Shown here one piece after another: positions 18,700 to 27,042 of a stretch of 64,000 nucleotides of DNA. Where the stretch lies: assembly GCF_004345725.1 (NCBI RefSeq), contig NZ_SLXG01000011.1, positions 1 to 64,000 of the forward strand, read 5' to 3'. Under the pieces are notes generated by a model that did no database searches, had not been told where the DNA came from, and saw nothing but the letters and a program-made list of their open reading frames with translations. The position numbers were made by a program, and so were the translations under genes. Position 1 is the first letter of the stretch; each line of letters starts with the position of its first letter. Source of the stretch: Crenobacter luteus (GTDB taxonomy: Bacteria > Pseudomonadota > Gammaproteobacteria > Burkholderiales > Chromobacteriaceae).

Positions 18700-18723
18700 A
18701 CGAAGCCCCGCACAGGGCGGGGC
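18700..18723 (-). terminator. Candidate terminator after the iron-sulfur flavoprotein reductase gene
   Basis: GCCCCGC (18705-18711) pairs with GCGGGGC (18717-18723), followed on the minus strand by TTCGTGTTTGG. An exact repeat-family copy (18738-18749) lies between this hairpin and the reductase stop codon. Confidence 0.55.
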
Positions 18724-18750
18724 GGAAAGGCGGTTCAAGGTTGGCCGAGC

Positions 18751-19785
18751 TTACTTCTGGCCGAGGTCCTTGGCGAGGAAGAAGGCGTCGGAGAAGAACT
18801 CCTCCTCGGGCAGGGCGCGCTCGGCGGTGAAGCTCTTGTGCGCCGCCTCGACCATCACCGGCGCGCCGCAGGCGTAGACCTGGTAACCCGACAGGTCGTC
18901 GAAGTCGTCGAGCACCGCCTGGTGGACGAAGCCGGTGCGGCCGGTCCAGTTGTCTTCCGGCAGCGCCTCGGACAGCACCGGGATGAACGAGAAGCCCGGC
19001 AGCTTTTCTTGCCACGAGCCGGCCAGCTCGGCCATGTAGAGGTCGGCCTTGGTGCGCGCGCCCCAGTACAGCACCATCGGTCGGGTGATGCCGTTGTGGA
19101 TCGCGTGCTCGACGATGCCCTTGATCGGCGCGAAGCCGGTACCGCTGGCGATGAACACGATCGGCTTGTCCGACTCCTCGCGCAGGAAGAACGAACCCAT
19201 CGGCCCCTTGAAGCGCATGATTTCGCGCTCCTTCATCGTGTTGAACACGTACTCGGAGAAGCTGCCGCCCGGCTGGTTGCGGATGTGCAATTCGAGGAAG
19301 GCGTCGTCGTGCGGCGCGTTGGCGATCGAGAAGCTGCGCTTCTTGCCGTCCTTCATCAGAATGTCGATGTACTGGCCGGCGCGGAACTGCAAGCGCTCGG
19401 ACACCGGCAGCTTGAGCTTGAGAATGGCGACGTCGTGGACCTTGACGATCGACTCGACGCGACAGGGCAGCGTCTTGATCGGGATGTCGCCGATGCCGGT
19501 CACCTCGCGCGCCTCGATCGCGATCTCGGCCTGACCCTCGGCAGGGCGCGCGCAGCAGAACAGCGCGAAGCCCGCCGCGCGCTCGGAGTCGGTCAGCGCC
19601 TTTTCCTGGTGCGCGCCGTGCTCGACGACACCCGACACCACCTTGCCCTTGCAGGCGCCGCATGCGCCGTCGCGGCAGCCGTACGGCAAGCCAATGCCCT
19701 GACGCAGGGCCGCTTCCAGCAGCGTTTCACCCGCCGCCACCGCAAAGCCGTGGCCGCTCGGGAGCACCTTGACCTGACACGTCAT
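18751..19785 (-). CDS. 2Fe-2S/FAD oxidoreductase (CDP-6-deoxy-glucoseen reductase-like)
   Basis: 344 residues. The N-terminal plant-type ferredoxin domain has Cys at about 37, 42, 45 and 76 (CRDGACGAC...CC). The FAD domain contains RSFSIAN, and the NAD(P) domain contains GTGFAPIKGIVEHAI and a C-terminal CGAPVMVEAA. It passes electrons from NAD(P)H through FAD to the 2Fe-2S centre and then to a partner. Betaproteobacterial members are usually annotated as AscD/DdhD-like, but no sugar genes are nearby, so the partner is unknown. Confidence 0.82.
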   Translation of the reverse strand: MTCQVKVLPSGHGFAVAAGETLLEAALRQGIGLPYGCRDGACGACKGKVVSGVVEHGAHQEKALTDSERAAGFALFCCARPAEGQAEIAIEAREVTGIGDIPIKTLPCRVESIVKVHDVAILKLKLPVSERLQFRAGQYIDILMKDGKKRSFSIANAPHDDAFLELHIRNQPGGSFSEYVFNTMKEREIMRFKGPMGSFFLREESDKPIVFIASGTGFAPIKGIVEHAIHNGITRPMVLYWGARTKADLYMAELAGSWQEKLPGFSFIPVLSEALPEDNWTGRTGFVHQAVLDDFDDLSGYQVYACGAPVMVEAAHKSFTAERALPEEEFFSDAFFLAKDLGQK

Positions 19786-19815
19786 CTCGTTCCTCTACTT
19801 CAAAAGATCGCTAAA

Positions 19816-20700
19816 ATGCGCGGCATGCGAACCCTGCTGATAGCCGGCCTCGGCGACGTCGCCCGCCGCGCCCTGCCCCTCCTCGCCCGCCGCTGGCGGA
19901 TCCTGGCGCTCGCGCGCTCCGACGAAGCCGCCGCGCGCGCCCGTGCGCTGGGGGTGCTGCCGGTGCGGGCCGACCTCGACGACGCCGCCTCGCTCGCGCG
20001 CGTCGCGAACCTCGCCGACGCGGTGCTGTACACCGCGCCGCCGCCGCTGTCCGGCGACGTCGACCCGCGCGTTCGCAAGCTGTTGTCCGCGCTGGGAAAA
20101 GGCGCAAGCATACCACAGCGCTGGGTCTACATCAGCACCACCGGGGTCTACGGCGACGCCGGCGGCGCCTGGATAGCCGAAACCGCGCCGACGCGCCCGG
20201 GCAGCGCGCGCGCGCGGCGCAGGCTCGACGCCGAGACGCGCCTGCGCGCCTTCGCCGCGCGCCACGGCGCCGCCCTGACCATCCTGCGCGCGCCCGGCAT
20301 CTACGCCGCCGAGCGGCTGCCGCTCGAGCGGCTCAAGGCCGGCACGCCGTGCATCGAGTCGGGCGACGACGCCTGGTCCAACCACATCCACGCCGACGAC
20401 CTGGCGGCGATCTGCGTCGCCGCGCTCGCCCGCCCTGCCGGCATCCGCGTCTACAACGCCTGCGACGACGCGCCGTGCGCGATGGGTGACTGGTTCGACG
20501 CGCTGGCCGACGCGCACGGCCTGCCGCGCCCGCCACGGCTGCCGCGCGACGCGGTGCGGCAGGCGGTATCGCCGGCCTTGTGGTCCTTCCTCGCCGAATC
20601 GCGCCGCGTGTCGAACGCGCGCCTTCGGCACGAACTCGGCGTCGAACTGGCGTGGCCGAGCGTGCACGACTGGCTCGCGCGCGGGCTCGGCCAGGCTTGA
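19816..20700 (+). CDS. NAD-dependent epimerase/dehydratase-family protein (YeeZ-like)
   Basis: 294 residues from ATG 19816; the next ATG (19825) gives MRTLLIAGLGDV and is equally likely. The N-terminus is a nucleotide-binding Gly motif (AGLGDVARR). RWVYISTTGVYGDAGG is the extended-SDR Ser/Tyr region, and SNHIHADDLAAI is typical of the YeeZ branch. It probably acts on an unknown metabolite with NAD(P). It is divergent from the reductase with only 30 bp between them. Codon use is very GC-rich. Confidence 0.8.
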   Translation: MRGMRTLLIAGLGDVARRALPLLARRWRILALARSDEAAARARALGVLPVRADLDDAASLARVANLADAVLYTAPPPLSGDVDPRVRKLLSALGKGASIPQRWVYISTTGVYGDAGGAWIAETAPTRPGSARARRRLDAETRLRAFAARHGAALTILRAPGIYAAERLPLERLKAGTPCIESGDDAWSNHIHADDLAAICVAALARPAGIRVYNACDDAPCAMGDWFDALADAHGLPRPPRLPRDAVRQAVSPALWSFLAESRRVSNARLRHELGVELAWPSVHDWLARGLGQA

Positions 20701-20777
20701 GCGCCGCGCGGCGACTCGCGCCGCGGCGGACGATTCGGTAACATTGCCGTTTTTTTACGCTGCCATCCGCCAACGCC

Positions 20778-21458
20778 ATGGAAAACCCGGCTTTTCAACG
20801 CCATATCAAGAGCTTCGTGCTGCGCCAGGGTCACCTGTCGCCGAGCCAGCAACGCGCCATCGACGAGGGCATGCCGCGCTGGGGCATCGAATACCGCCCC
20901 GCGCCGCTCGACCTTGACGCCGCCTTCGGCCGCGCCGCGCCCAAGATCCTCGAGATCGGCTTCGGCATGGGCGGCGCGACCGCCGAGATCGCCGCGGCCC
21001 TGCCCGGCAACGACTACCTCGGCGTCGAGGTGCATTCGCCGGGCGTCGGCAACCTGTTCAAGCTGATCGCCGAGAAGGAGCTGGCCAACCTGCGCGTGAT
21101 CCGCCACGACGCGGTCGAGGTGATCGACCACATGCTCGCCGACGGCAGCCTCGACGGCATCCACATCTTCTTTCCCGACCCGTGGCACAAGAAGCGCCAC
21201 AACAAGCGCCGCCTGATCCAGACTCCCTTCGTCGCCAAGCTGGTCAAGAAGCTCAAGACCGGCGGCTACCTGCACTGCGCGACCGACTGGGAGGACTACG
21301 CGCTGCAGATGATGGAGGTGCTGTCGGCCGAGCCTGAGCTTGCCAACCGCCACGACGGCTACGCGCCGCGCCCGGACTACCGCCCGCTGACCAAGTTCGA
21401 GCAGCGCGGCATCCGCCTCGGCCACGGCGTGTGGGATCTGGTGTTCGAACGCCGCTGA
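20778..21458 (+). CDS. trmB: tRNA (guanine-N7-)-methyltransferase TrmB
   Basis: 226 residues. It methylates G46 of tRNAs using S-adenosylmethionine. The SAM-binding motif is [13 protein letters not shown]. The family signature is [16 protein letters not shown], and the C-terminal [12 protein letters not shown] is also conserved. It ends 26 bp before a terminator built from two dispersed-repeat copies. Confidence 0.95.
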   Translation: MENPAFQRHIKSFVLRQGHLSPSQQRAIDEGMPRWGIEYRPAPLDLDAAFGRAAPKILEIGFGMGGATAEIAAALPGNDYLGVEVHSPGVGNLFKLIAEKELANLRVIRHDAVEVIDHMLADGSLDGIHIFFPDPWHKKRHNKRRLIQTPFVAKLVKKLKTGGYLHCATDWEDYALQMMEVLSAEPELANRHDGYAPRPDYRPLTKFEQRGIRLGHGVWDLVFERR

Positions 21459-21478
21459 GCGTCGTCCGCCCGCAAGGC

Positions 21479-21518
21479 AAAAGGCTCGGCCAACCCGATG
21501 AGGTTGGCCGAGCCTTTT
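21479..21518. terminator. Bidirectional terminator made of an inverted pair of the 12-mer repeat
   Basis: AAAGGCTCGGCCAACC pairs with GGTTGGCCGAGCCTTT around a CGATGA-type loop, followed by T's on both strands. The arms are repeat copies at 21485-21496 and 21501-21512. It lies between convergent trmB and the glutathione peroxidase gene. Confidence 0.9.
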
Positions 21519-22007
21519 TCAGACGGCGTCGGGCGGCACCAGCCGGGCGATGTCGTCGACCAGTTCGTGCGGCCGCACGCCCGGTTCGTAGCGCTTGACC
21601 AGCCGCCCCTGCGAATCGATCAGGAACTTGGTGAAGTTCCACTTCACCGGCTGCGGGTAGGGGCTGTCGGCGCCGGTCAGCCAGCGCCACAGCGGCGGCG
21701 CGGCCGGGCCGTTGACGTCGACCTTGGCGAACAGCGGGAAGCTGACGTCGAAACGACGCTTGCAGAACTCGGCGATCGCCGCGGCGCTGCCCGGCTCCTG
21801 GCCGCCGAACTGGTTGCACGGAAAGCCGAGCACCGCGAAACGCTCGGCACCGAAATGCCGGTACAGCTCTTCGAGCCCCTCGTACTGCGGCGTGTAGCCG
21901 CACTCGCTGGCGGTATTGACCACCAGCACCACGCGGCCGCGGTAGTCGGCGAGGGCCTCGGACTCGCCGGACAGCCGCTCGGCGTCAAAGTCGTAAAGCG
22001 TAGTCAT
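21519..22007 (-). CDS. Glutathione peroxidase family protein (Cys type)
   Basis: 162 residues with no signal peptide. The catalytic Cys is in NTASECGYTPQY (about residue 36), the Gln is in GFPCNQFGGQEPG, and the Trp is in WNFTKFL. The second Cys (FPCNQF) is typical of enzymes that use thioredoxin rather than glutathione. It reduces peroxides. The stop codon abuts the repeat-pair terminator. Confidence 0.92.
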   Translation of the reverse strand: MTTLYDFDAERLSGESEALADYRGRVVLVVNTASECGYTPQYEGLEELYRHFGAERFAVLGFPCNQFGGQEPGSAAAIAEFCKRRFDVSFPLFAKVDVNGPAAPPLWRWLTGADSPYPQPVKWNFTKFLIDSQGRLVKRYEPGVRPHELVDDIARLVPPDAV

Positions 22008-22050
22008 CGCATTCCTCCATCGCTATAATTTCCCGAGTCTTTTACTCGGT
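22001..22050 (+). promoter_or_regulatory. Candidate promoter and leader hairpin of the DUF1841 gene
   Basis: A perfect -10 TATAAT (22024-22029) lies 17 bp after TAGTCA (22001-22006). Just downstream, CCGAGT-N5-ACTCGG is followed by TTTTT, so the first transcribed bases may form a small terminator-like hairpin ahead of the ATG at 22060. Confidence 0.5.
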
Positions 22051-22059
22051 TTTTACACG

Positions 22060-22533
22060 ATGTTCACTCCCAGCCGTCAGGACGCGCGCCAGTTCTTCTT
22101 CGATACCTGGCGCAAGCACAAGGCGGGCGATCCGCTGACCGATCTGGAAAAGCTCACGCTGTCGATCCTGATCGAGCACCCCGAATACCATCCCATCGTA
22201 GACAATCCCGACCGCTATGGAGAACGCGAGTGGCGGCCGGAGGACGGCGACACCAACCCCTTCCTGCACATGGGCCTGCACCTGGCGATCGAGGAACAAT
22301 TGTCGATCGACCAGCCCTTCGGCATCCGCGCGCTGCACGACGCGCTCGCGCGCCGGCACGATGCGCGCCACGCCGCCCAGCACGAGATGATGGAATGCCT
22401 CGCCGAGATGATCTGGCACGCGCAGCGCAACGGCGGCATGCCCGACGTCAACCTGTACCTGACCTGCATCCGCGGCCGGCTCGGCCTGGGCGCCGAGGAC
22501 GTGCCGCGCGCGAATCCGGGCGACATCGACTGA
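22060..22533 (+). CDS. DUF1841-family protein
   Basis: 157 residues beginning MFTPSRQDARQFFFDTWRKH, with the family features LILIEHPEYHP-type (ILIEHPEYHPIVDNP), NPFLHMGLHLAIEEQ and HEMMECLAEMIWHAQR. The conserved His and Glu residues suggest metal binding or a helical bundle. The function is unknown. It is single-copy and widespread in betaproteobacteria. Confidence 0.85.
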   Translation: MFTPSRQDARQFFFDTWRKHKAGDPLTDLEKLTLSILIEHPEYHPIVDNPDRYGEREWRPEDGDTNPFLHMGLHLAIEEQLSIDQPFGIRALHDALARRHDARHAAQHEMMECLAEMIWHAQRNGGMPDVNLYLTCIRGRLGLGAEDVPRANPGDID

Positions 22534-22552
22534 GCCGCGGCCCCGACGCGAC

Positions 22553-22576
22553 AACGCCCGGCCAAGGCCGGGCGTT
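22553..22576. terminator. Terminator between the DUF1841 gene and the photoreceptor operon
   Basis: AACGCCCGGCC (22553-22563) and GGCCGGGCGTT (22566-22576) form an 11-bp hairpin between convergent genes. The flanking T's are short. Confidence 0.7.
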
Positions 22577-22600
22577 TGTCCGTCCGGACCAGCCCCGTGT

Positions 22601-23509
22601 TCAGGTCGCGTTCCGCCGCGCGCGCCAGTCGTCGAGCGCGACGTCGATCGCCTCGAGCGAGCCCATCAGCCGCAACCAAGGCGCCGCACTCTTGAGCCCG
22701 ACGCAACCGCCGCCGCCGATCCAGACCTCGGTCGTGTCGGACAGCAGCGGCCGCAGGCGCGCGACCTCGTCCAGCGGCGCGCCCTGGTACGCCACCGAGA
22801 ACGACAAGGCGACCACGTCGACCCGGTGCTTGGCCGCCGCCGCCGCGATGTCCGCCAGCGGCAGCTCGGTGCCGAATCCTATGGTTTGCGCGCCGGACAG
22901 GCGCAAGATGGCCTCGACCATCATCAGGCCGATCGAGTGCCCCTCGCCCTGACAGGTGGTCAGCATCACGCGCGGCGGCGCGCCGGGGACCGGCATCGCC
23001 GCCAGCGTCTCGCGCAGCAGGCGCTTGACCTCCTCGGTATAGAGGTGCTCCTCGTGCACCTGGATATCGCCGCGCATCCACGCGTCGCCGACCACGGTGT
23101 TCGCGTGCGGCAGGAATTCGGTCACGAAGCGCCGCAGCCCCAGCTCCAGCAGGCGCCGCTGCATCAGCTCGCGCAGCGCGTGCGCGTCGTGGCCGGTGAG
23201 CCGCTCGACGAAGCCGGCGCAGATCTCCGGCACCGGCCGCTCGGGCCGGTTGGCGACGGCGAGCTCGGCCAACTCGGCGTCGGACAACTTCACCAGCTTG
23301 CCCGGCCGGAACCCCATGTCCATCAGGCGCCGGACCAGACGCAGCTTGTCGACCTCGCCGGCCGTGTATACCCGGTCGCCAGCCGCGTCGCGCGCCGGCG
23401 CCGGGAAGCCGTAGCGCCGCTCCCACATGCGCAGCAGCTCCTTGGGAATGCCGGTTTCCCGCTCGACGGCGGCGATCGGCAGGCCGATCAGCCCCTCGTT
23501 CCCAGCCAT
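22601..23509 (-). CDS. CarH/LitR-type MerR regulator with B12 light-sensing domain
   Basis: 302 residues from MAGNEGLIG, chosen for its GGGAGG ribosome-binding site. The MerR HTH is IAAVERETGIPKELLRMWERRYGFP. The middle helical bundle carries W-x9-E-H (W in GDAWMRGD, EH in HEEHLY), the signature of adenosylcobalamin photoreceptors. The Rossmann part has the E-x-H-x-x-G cobalamin-ligand motif (GEGHSIG). In known members AdoCbl supports tetramer binding to the operator in the dark, and light breaks it. It is the last gene of the operon it presumably represses. Confidence 0.88.
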   Translation of the reverse strand: MAGNEGLIGLPIAAVERETGIPKELLRMWERRYGFPAPARDAAGDRVYTAGEVDKLRLVRRLMDMGFRPGKLVKLSDAELAELAVANRPERPVPEICAGFVERLTGHDAHALRELMQRRLLELGLRRFVTEFLPHANTVVGDAWMRGDIQVHEEHLYTEEVKRLLRETLAAMPVPGAPPRVMLTTCQGEGHSIGLMMVEAILRLSGAQTIGFGTELPLADIAAAAAKHRVDVVALSFSVAYQGAPLDEVARLRPLLSDTTEVWIGGGGCVGLKSAAPWLRLMGSLEAIDVALDDWRARRNAT

Positions 23510-23539
23510 CTTCCCTCCCGCCAGAATCAAAGCGCCCGA

Positions 23540-23953
23540 TTATGCCATGCGCCGTTTGAGACACCGAAGCAGGCCACCGACGATGGGCACGCGTTCGTAC
23601 ACGCCCTCGGCGGCGTCCCAGTAGTCGCGGTGCTCGGCGATCAGCCCGGCCTCGTTGAGCACAAACAGCGTGCCGCCGTGCAGACCGTGCCGGCGCCCGG
23701 CCGGGCCGTATTCGAAATCCCAGGTGACGAAGGCGCGCCGGCCGTCATGCAGGCGTTCGCGCACGACAAAGCGCGGCGCGTCGAGCCGCTCGAACATGCG
23801 CGCGTACAGCCGCGCGATCGCGTCGCGCCCCTCGAGCGCGTTGAAGGGGTCGCGAAAGCGCGCGCCTTGCGCGTAGACGCGGTCGATCGCCGTCAGCGAC
23901 GCCGGCGTCAGCGCCTCGAACCAGGCCAGGTGCGTGTCGAGCGGATCGTTCAT
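23540..23953 (-). CDS. SnoaL-like / NTF2-fold protein
   Basis: 137 residues. A cone-shaped NTF2-like fold is indicated by WFEALTPASLTAIDRVYAQGARFRDP near the N-terminus and a central strand FVVRERLHDGRRAFVTWDFEY. Such proteins accompany Cfa, DUF1365 and FAD oxidase genes in light- or singlet-oxygen-regulated clusters. The substrate is unknown. The ATG overlaps the SDR stop. Confidence 0.8.
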   Translation of the reverse strand: MNDPLDTHLAWFEALTPASLTAIDRVYAQGARFRDPFNALEGRDAIARLYARMFERLDAPRFVVRERLHDGRRAFVTWDFEYGPAGRRHGLHGGTLFVLNEAGLIAEHRDYWDAAEGVYERVPIVGGLLRCLKRRMA

Positions 23954-24726
23954 AGTCCGGTCACCTTGTGCAGCAGCGGAAAGTAAGCGCGGTAGGGCAG
24001 CTTGGCCATCAGCCTGACCTGGCGTGCAAAGCGGCGCGGGAAGGCGATGTGGAAGTCGCCGGCCTCGAAGCCGGCGATCATCGCGTCGGCGGCCGCTTCG
24101 GGCGTCAGCAGCCCGGGCATCGCGAAGTCGTTGCCGGCGGTCAGCCGGGTGGCGACAAAGCCGGGGTTGACCAGGTAGACCGGCACGCCGCGCGGCGCGA
24201 GGTCGAAGTAGAGCGTCTCGGCGAAGTTGACCAGCGCCGCCTTGGTCGCGCCGTACACCAGCGCGTTCGGCATCCCGCACAGACCCGAGAGGCTCGCGAC
24301 CACCGCGATGCCCCAGTCGCCGGCGTCGGCGCGCGCCGTCGTCAGCGGCATCAGCGCCGCGACGCCGTTCATCACGCCCAGCAGGTTGACCTCGACAAGG
24401 CGGCGCGCGGTGGCCGCGTCGAGCTCCCAGGCGCGCACCGCGCGGTAGTCGCCGGCGAGCATCACCGTCAGGTCGACGGCGCCCCACTCGTTGGCCAGCG
24501 TGCGCGCCGCGCCCTCCCAGGCCGCCGCGTCGGTCACGTCCAGCGGCAGCACCCGCATGCGGGCAGCCGCGACCTCGGCCAACGCCTCCTCGCTACGGCC
24601 GGATACCGCGACCTGCGCGCCGCGCCCGGCCAGCCGCCGCGCCAGCGCCGCGCCGATGCCGTGGCTCGCGCCGACCAGCCAGACGCGCCGGCCCTGCCAG
24701 TCTGCGATCGGCGGGTTCAGGCTCAC
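23950..24726 (-). CDS. Short-chain dehydrogenase/reductase
   Basis: 258 residues. NAD(P) binding is through VGASHGIGAALARRL (residues 18-32), and catalysis through Ser (VASLSG) and the Y-x-x-x-K of VYGATKAAL. The C-terminus is hydrophobic and ends in ALLHK-type sequence, suggesting membrane association and a lipid-like substrate. It overlaps both neighbours by 4 bp (ATGA). Confidence 0.88.
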   Translation of the reverse strand: MSLNPPIADWQGRRVWLVGASHGIGAALARRLAGRGAQVAVSGRSEEALAEVAAARMRVLPLDVTDAAAWEGAARTLANEWGAVDLTVMLAGDYRAVRAWELDAATARRLVEVNLLGVMNGVAALMPLTTARADAGDWGIAVVASLSGLCGMPNALVYGATKAALVNFAETLYFDLAPRGVPVYLVNPGFVATRLTAGNDFAMPGLLTPEAAADAMIAGFEAGDFHIAFPRRFARQVRLMAKLPYRAYFPLLHKVTGL

Positions 24727-25292
24727 GGCCGCGGCCCCTTGCGGAAGAACAGCGTCACCTCGCCCAGCCTGAGGCCGAACTTCTTCATCTCGGAGCGGTT
24801 GATCATCGTCGCGGCGTCGACCTGGTACATCCAGTCGTCGAAGTCGACCTCATACTCCTTGTCGCCGACCTGCAGCTTCAGCGTGTAGGCCCAGCGCAGC
24901 GCGTAGCCGACCGTCTTGCCGCGCGCGACGCCGACCACGTCGCTGGCGGTGCCGGTGTACTCGCCGTTCTCCCCCTTCTTGACCGTCCACACCCGCCGGC
25001 GGCGTTCGCCGTCGTCGTAGACGAAGCGCTCGTCTATCGTGCCGGTGTCGCCCTTCCAGTGCGCGTCGATCTGCACCGTGAAGCGCCGGATCACCTTGCC
25101 CGAGCGGTCCTGGAACATGCCCCAGGCGGTGATCGGGCCGTCGAAGTAGCGCACCAGGTCGAGCTGGGGGCGGGTGCCCCGGTAGTCGTCGAGCCGCGCG
25201 CTGCCGCAACCGGCGGGCAACAGCAGCAACAGCGCGACAACCGGCCACCAGCGGCGCGGCAGAAGAGAGGGGCGGAACGGGTCGGTTTTCAT
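24723..25292 (-). CDS. DUF3833 lipoprotein
   Basis: 189 residues. The N-terminus has a membrane segment (WWPVVALLLLLPAGC) ending in a likely lipobox Cys at residue 29. The mature part matches DUF3833: LDLVRYFDGPITAWGMFQDR and a C-terminal DDWMYQVDAATMINRSEMKKFG. It is envelope-localised and of unknown function, common in Cfa/DUF1365 clusters. It overlaps the MFS gene stop and start by 4 bp. Confidence 0.85.
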   Translation of the reverse strand: MKTDPFRPSLLPRRWWPVVALLLLLPAGCGSARLDDYRGTRPQLDLVRYFDGPITAWGMFQDRSGKVIRRFTVQIDAHWKGDTGTIDERFVYDDGERRRRVWTVKKGENGEYTGTASDVVGVARGKTVGYALRWAYTLKLQVGDKEYEVDFDDWMYQVDAATMINRSEMKKFGLRLGEVTLFFRKGPRP

Positions 25293-26518
25293 CGGGCGAC
25301 CTCCAGCAGGGGGCGCGAACGCACCAGGACGGCGACGGCGGCGAGCTTCACCGCGCAGGGCAAGGCGGCGTACCAGAACGACAGCGCCGCGGCGCCGGAC
25401 GGATCGCCCGGACGGTAGCCGGCCCAGTCGACCAGCGGCAGCGCGACGCCGGCCGCCAGCGCCAGCGCCAGCTTGTTGACGAGGCTGACGCCGCCGAAAT
25501 AGGCGCCGCCGGAGCCGTCGACCGCACGACCGATCGCGCGCGCGACCAGGCTGGTCGCGAACGCGAGGTCGGCGCCGAGCGCGACGCCGGTCGCCGCGCA
25601 GACCGCGACGAAGGCCGCCGCGTCTCCCGCGTCCAGCCACGGCACGGCGACGAAACCGGCGACGGCGAGCGCGAGACCGGCCAGCCAGGCGTTCACCGTG
25701 CCGACGCGCCCGGCCAGCCACACCCAGCCGGGCAGGCTCGCGACCGCGGCGAGAAAGTAGACGAGCAGGAAGGCGCCGCTCAGCTCGCGCGCCGCGAGCA
25801 CGTCGGCGACGAAGAAGTTGACCAGCGTCGCCGGCAGCGACATCGCCAGCGCGTTCAGGAACAGCACCCCCAACAGCGCGAGGTAGGCGCGGTCGGCGAG
25901 CACCGCGCGCCACGAGCCAGGCTCGGCCAACCTCGGCGGCTCGGCCGGCGCCGCCAGCAGCGCGAGTAGCGACAAGACGGCGCCGGCCGCCAGCAGCGCC
26001 GCGAACAGCAGCAGCCCGGCGTCCTGACCGTAGCGGCCGGCCAGCCACGCCGGCAGCGCGGCGGCCAGCAGCACGCCGATCACGCCGGCTCCCTCGCGCC
26101 AGGCGACCACGCGCAAGCGCGTCGGCTCGTCGCGCCCGAGCGCGGCGCCGTAGCGCAGCAGCGCGATATTGAGCCAGCCGTGCGCGGTGTAGACGCAGAG
26201 CAGGCTGAGCGCGAGCTGCCACAGCAGGCCGCCGCCGACCGGCGCGACCAGCCAGACGAAGCCGGCCAGGCCGAGCACGGCGAAGGCGCCGACGGCGGCA
26301 AGGCGCGCGGCACGGCCGAGCCGGTCCTGCCACCAGCCGATCAGCGGGTCCTGGGCGGTATCGATCAGGCGGGTGAAGAAGAACACGCCGCCGAGCACCG
26401 CGAGCGGCACGCCGTGGCGCTCGGCGTACAGGGCCGGCACGTGGACGTAGACCGGCAACGCGACCATCGCCAGCGGCAGCGCGCCGGCACCGGCGCAGGC
26501 GAGGTCGCGCGCCCTCAT
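25289..26518 (-). CDS. MFS transporter (GPH-like) of the photo-stress operon
   Basis: 409 residues with about 12 hydrophobic segments. FFFTRLIDTAQDPLIGWWQDR matches the GPH/MFS_2 signature with the D-P-x-x-G-x-x-x-D motif between helices 2 and 3. The cargo is unknown; in this context it may move a lipid precursor or a terpenoid or aromatic compound. A repeat-family copy at 25922 encodes R-L-A-E in the central loop. Confidence 0.82.
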   Translation of the reverse strand: MRARDLACAGAGALPLAMVALPVYVHVPALYAERHGVPLAVLGGVFFFTRLIDTAQDPLIGWWQDRLGRAARLAAVGAFAVLGLAGFVWLVAPVGGGLLWQLALSLLCVYTAHGWLNIALLRYGAALGRDEPTRLRVVAWREGAGVIGVLLAAALPAWLAGRYGQDAGLLLFAALLAAGAVLSLLALLAAPAEPPRLAEPGSWRAVLADRAYLALLGVLFLNALAMSLPATLVNFFVADVLAARELSGAFLLVYFLAAVASLPGWVWLAGRVGTVNAWLAGLALAVAGFVAVPWLDAGDAAAFVAVCAATGVALGADLAFATSLVARAIGRAVDGSGGAYFGGVSLVNKLALALAAGVALPLVDWAGYRPGDPSGAAALSFWYAALPCAVKLAAVAVLVRSRPLLEVAR

Positions 26519-27042
26519 GGCGCCCCCCTGCCCAGCAGGGCCTCGCGCAGGCGCGCCTCGCGGGTCGCCTCGTCCAGCCAGATCGAGAAGAAGCGGCGCG
26601 CGAAGGCCGCCTCGTCGATGCGTCCCAGGTAGCGGCCGTTGTGCCAGAACGCCGCGCCGGCGCCGTCCATCAGCCCGATGATCGTGTCGCCGCGCCGCAC
26701 GTCGGGAAACAGCCGACTCATGCGCGCGTACCAGCGCGTGCGTTCGGCCTCGCTCTGGCCGAAACGGTCCATCTCGTCGCGGCTGACCCGCGCGATCGCC
26801 GCGCCGTCGACGTCGCGCGCGTAGCTGAGCTTGAGCGCGAACGGGCGCTCCCAGGAAAACGGCGCGCCGGCCTCGGTGTAGAGCGTCGCGTCGTAGAGCT
26901 TCAGCCCCAGCCAGCGCATCGCGCCGCTGCCGCGCGCCACGAGCGCCGGCTCGCGCGCCTCGAGCACCGCGGGCAATTGCGCCCACGCCGGCGCCGCCAG
27001 CAGCGCCAGGCTAAGGACGACGGATTTCCAGTTGCCAGACAT
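26515..27042 (-). CDS. Chalcone isomerase-like periplasmic protein
   Basis: 175 residues with a signal peptide (MSGNWKSVVLSLALLAAPAWA, cleavage near residue 21). The mature sequence (GSGAMRWLGLKLYDATLYT, LKLSYARDVDGAAIARVSRDEM, FWHNGRYLGRID) matches the chalcone isomerase-like domain that accompanies Cfa and DUF1365 genes. Bacterial members may bind fatty acids; activity is not established. Its 5' end overlaps cfa by 32 bp. Confidence 0.85.
   Translation of the reverse strand: MSGNWKSVVLSLALLAAPAWAQLPAVLEAREPALVARGSGAMRWLGLKLYDATLYTEAGAPFSWERPFALKLSYARDVDGAAIARVSRDEMDRFGQSEAERTRWYARMSRLFPDVRRGDTIIGLMDGAGAAFWHNGRYLGRIDEAAFARRFFSIWLDEATREARLREALLGRGAP

Noticed and set aside
18595-19815. Extended N-terminal part of the plus-strand frame leading into the epimerase gene
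   Set aside because: It is antisense to the well-supported 2Fe-2S reductase; the real start is at 19816 or 19825.
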